NCBI GenBank assembly: GCA_009602725.1
Contig: WELB01000090.1
Coordinates: forward strand, 96,259-140,934
Length of the DNA: 44,676 bases
Direction: 5' to 3'
Source of the DNA: Spirogloea muscicola
Taxonomy: Eukaryota > Streptophyta > Zygnematophyceae > Spirogloeales > Spirogloeaceae
Notes under the pieces: generated by a model
Told to the model about the DNA's origin: nothing
What the model saw: the letters and a program-made list of their open reading frames with translations, nothing else
The model's database searches: none
Position numbers and translations under genes: made by a program
Part shown: piece after piece, positions 44,585 to 44,676 of the stretch
Layout: each line of letters begins with the position of its first letter
Numbering within the stretch: the stretch's first letter is position 1

Positions 44585-44676
44585 ATGGCGGCGGGCGTGC
44601 GAGGCGCGGCGGGGGCCATGGCCGCCGTCGCCGCCGTCGGCACAGCAGGCGTCCACACGCGGCCCGCGCGCCGGCC
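44585..44676 (+). CDS. Possible 5' end of a gene running off the window
   Basis: From the ATG at 44585 (CCCCATGGCGG context) the frame stays open to the end of the window. It encodes an Ala/Arg-rich start (MAAGVRGAAGAMAAVAAVG) of the kind used for organelle targeting. The GC peak around it resembles those at other starts here. There is no domain evidence, so this is tentative. Confidence 0.3.
   Translation, partial: MAAGVRGAAGAMAAVAAVGTAGVHTRPARR

Overview
This window looks like nuclear DNA from a green alga (Chlorophyta, probably a trebouxiophyte-type alga; the species cannot be named from sequence alone). Nine protein genes can be rebuilt, and they are dense in short GT-AG introns whose phases agree where the exon joins could be resolved. 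Several have a plant flavour: a plant-type 40S protein S9, a SERRATE homologue ending in the family's usual C-terminal residues, a golgin of the plant GC3/GC4 type, and a DRE2/anamorsin. GC-rich CGN/GGN tracts sit at many gene starts, while gene bodies and intergenic DNA are near 50% GC. Two N gaps and two single Ns fall in these GC peaks.

Layout. 1-122 is a T homopolymer. 317-4276 (+) is a class I phosphatidylinositol transfer protein with an 8-nt microexon. 4893-6214 (-) is RPS9, convergent with the PITP and divergent from the golgin at 6844-12315 (+). 13250-16645 (-) is a DMT/EamA transporter with a very long Ala-rich tail. 18089-19169 (+) is an unrecognised single-span membrane protein. 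21093-23093 (+) is a PITH-domain protein. 23813-26118 (+) is a leucine-rich-repeat protein. 28107-30527 (-) is an alpha/beta hydrolase whose first exon holds a 100-N gap. 30700-33310 is a transposon graveyard. 34151-36677 (-) is DRE2/anamorsin, and 37487-42987 (+) is SERRATE/ARS2. A further gene may start at about 44585 and run off the end.

The genes do not form a pathway or operon; they are independent housekeeping loci: lipid transfer, translation, Golgi tethering, transport, cytosolic Fe-S assembly and RNA processing. The most unusual material is the repeat content. One family of short dispersed repeats carries a GGGCTGG/CCAGCCC hairpin, and another carries a GGCCATTTGGCC palindrome. Near 31-32 kb the hairpin repeats lie beside decayed C-terminal pieces of a non-LTR retrotransposon, bounded by a perfect 46-bp inverted repeat. 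I infer that the hairpin repeats are 5'-truncated 3' tails of that element. Other points worth checking are two GC-AG introns (golgin and SERRATE), the microexon, the long transporter tail, and a single N that breaks the LRR reading frame.

Exon coordinates were deduced by eye from splice signals, phase and family similarity. They are predictions without transcript support.
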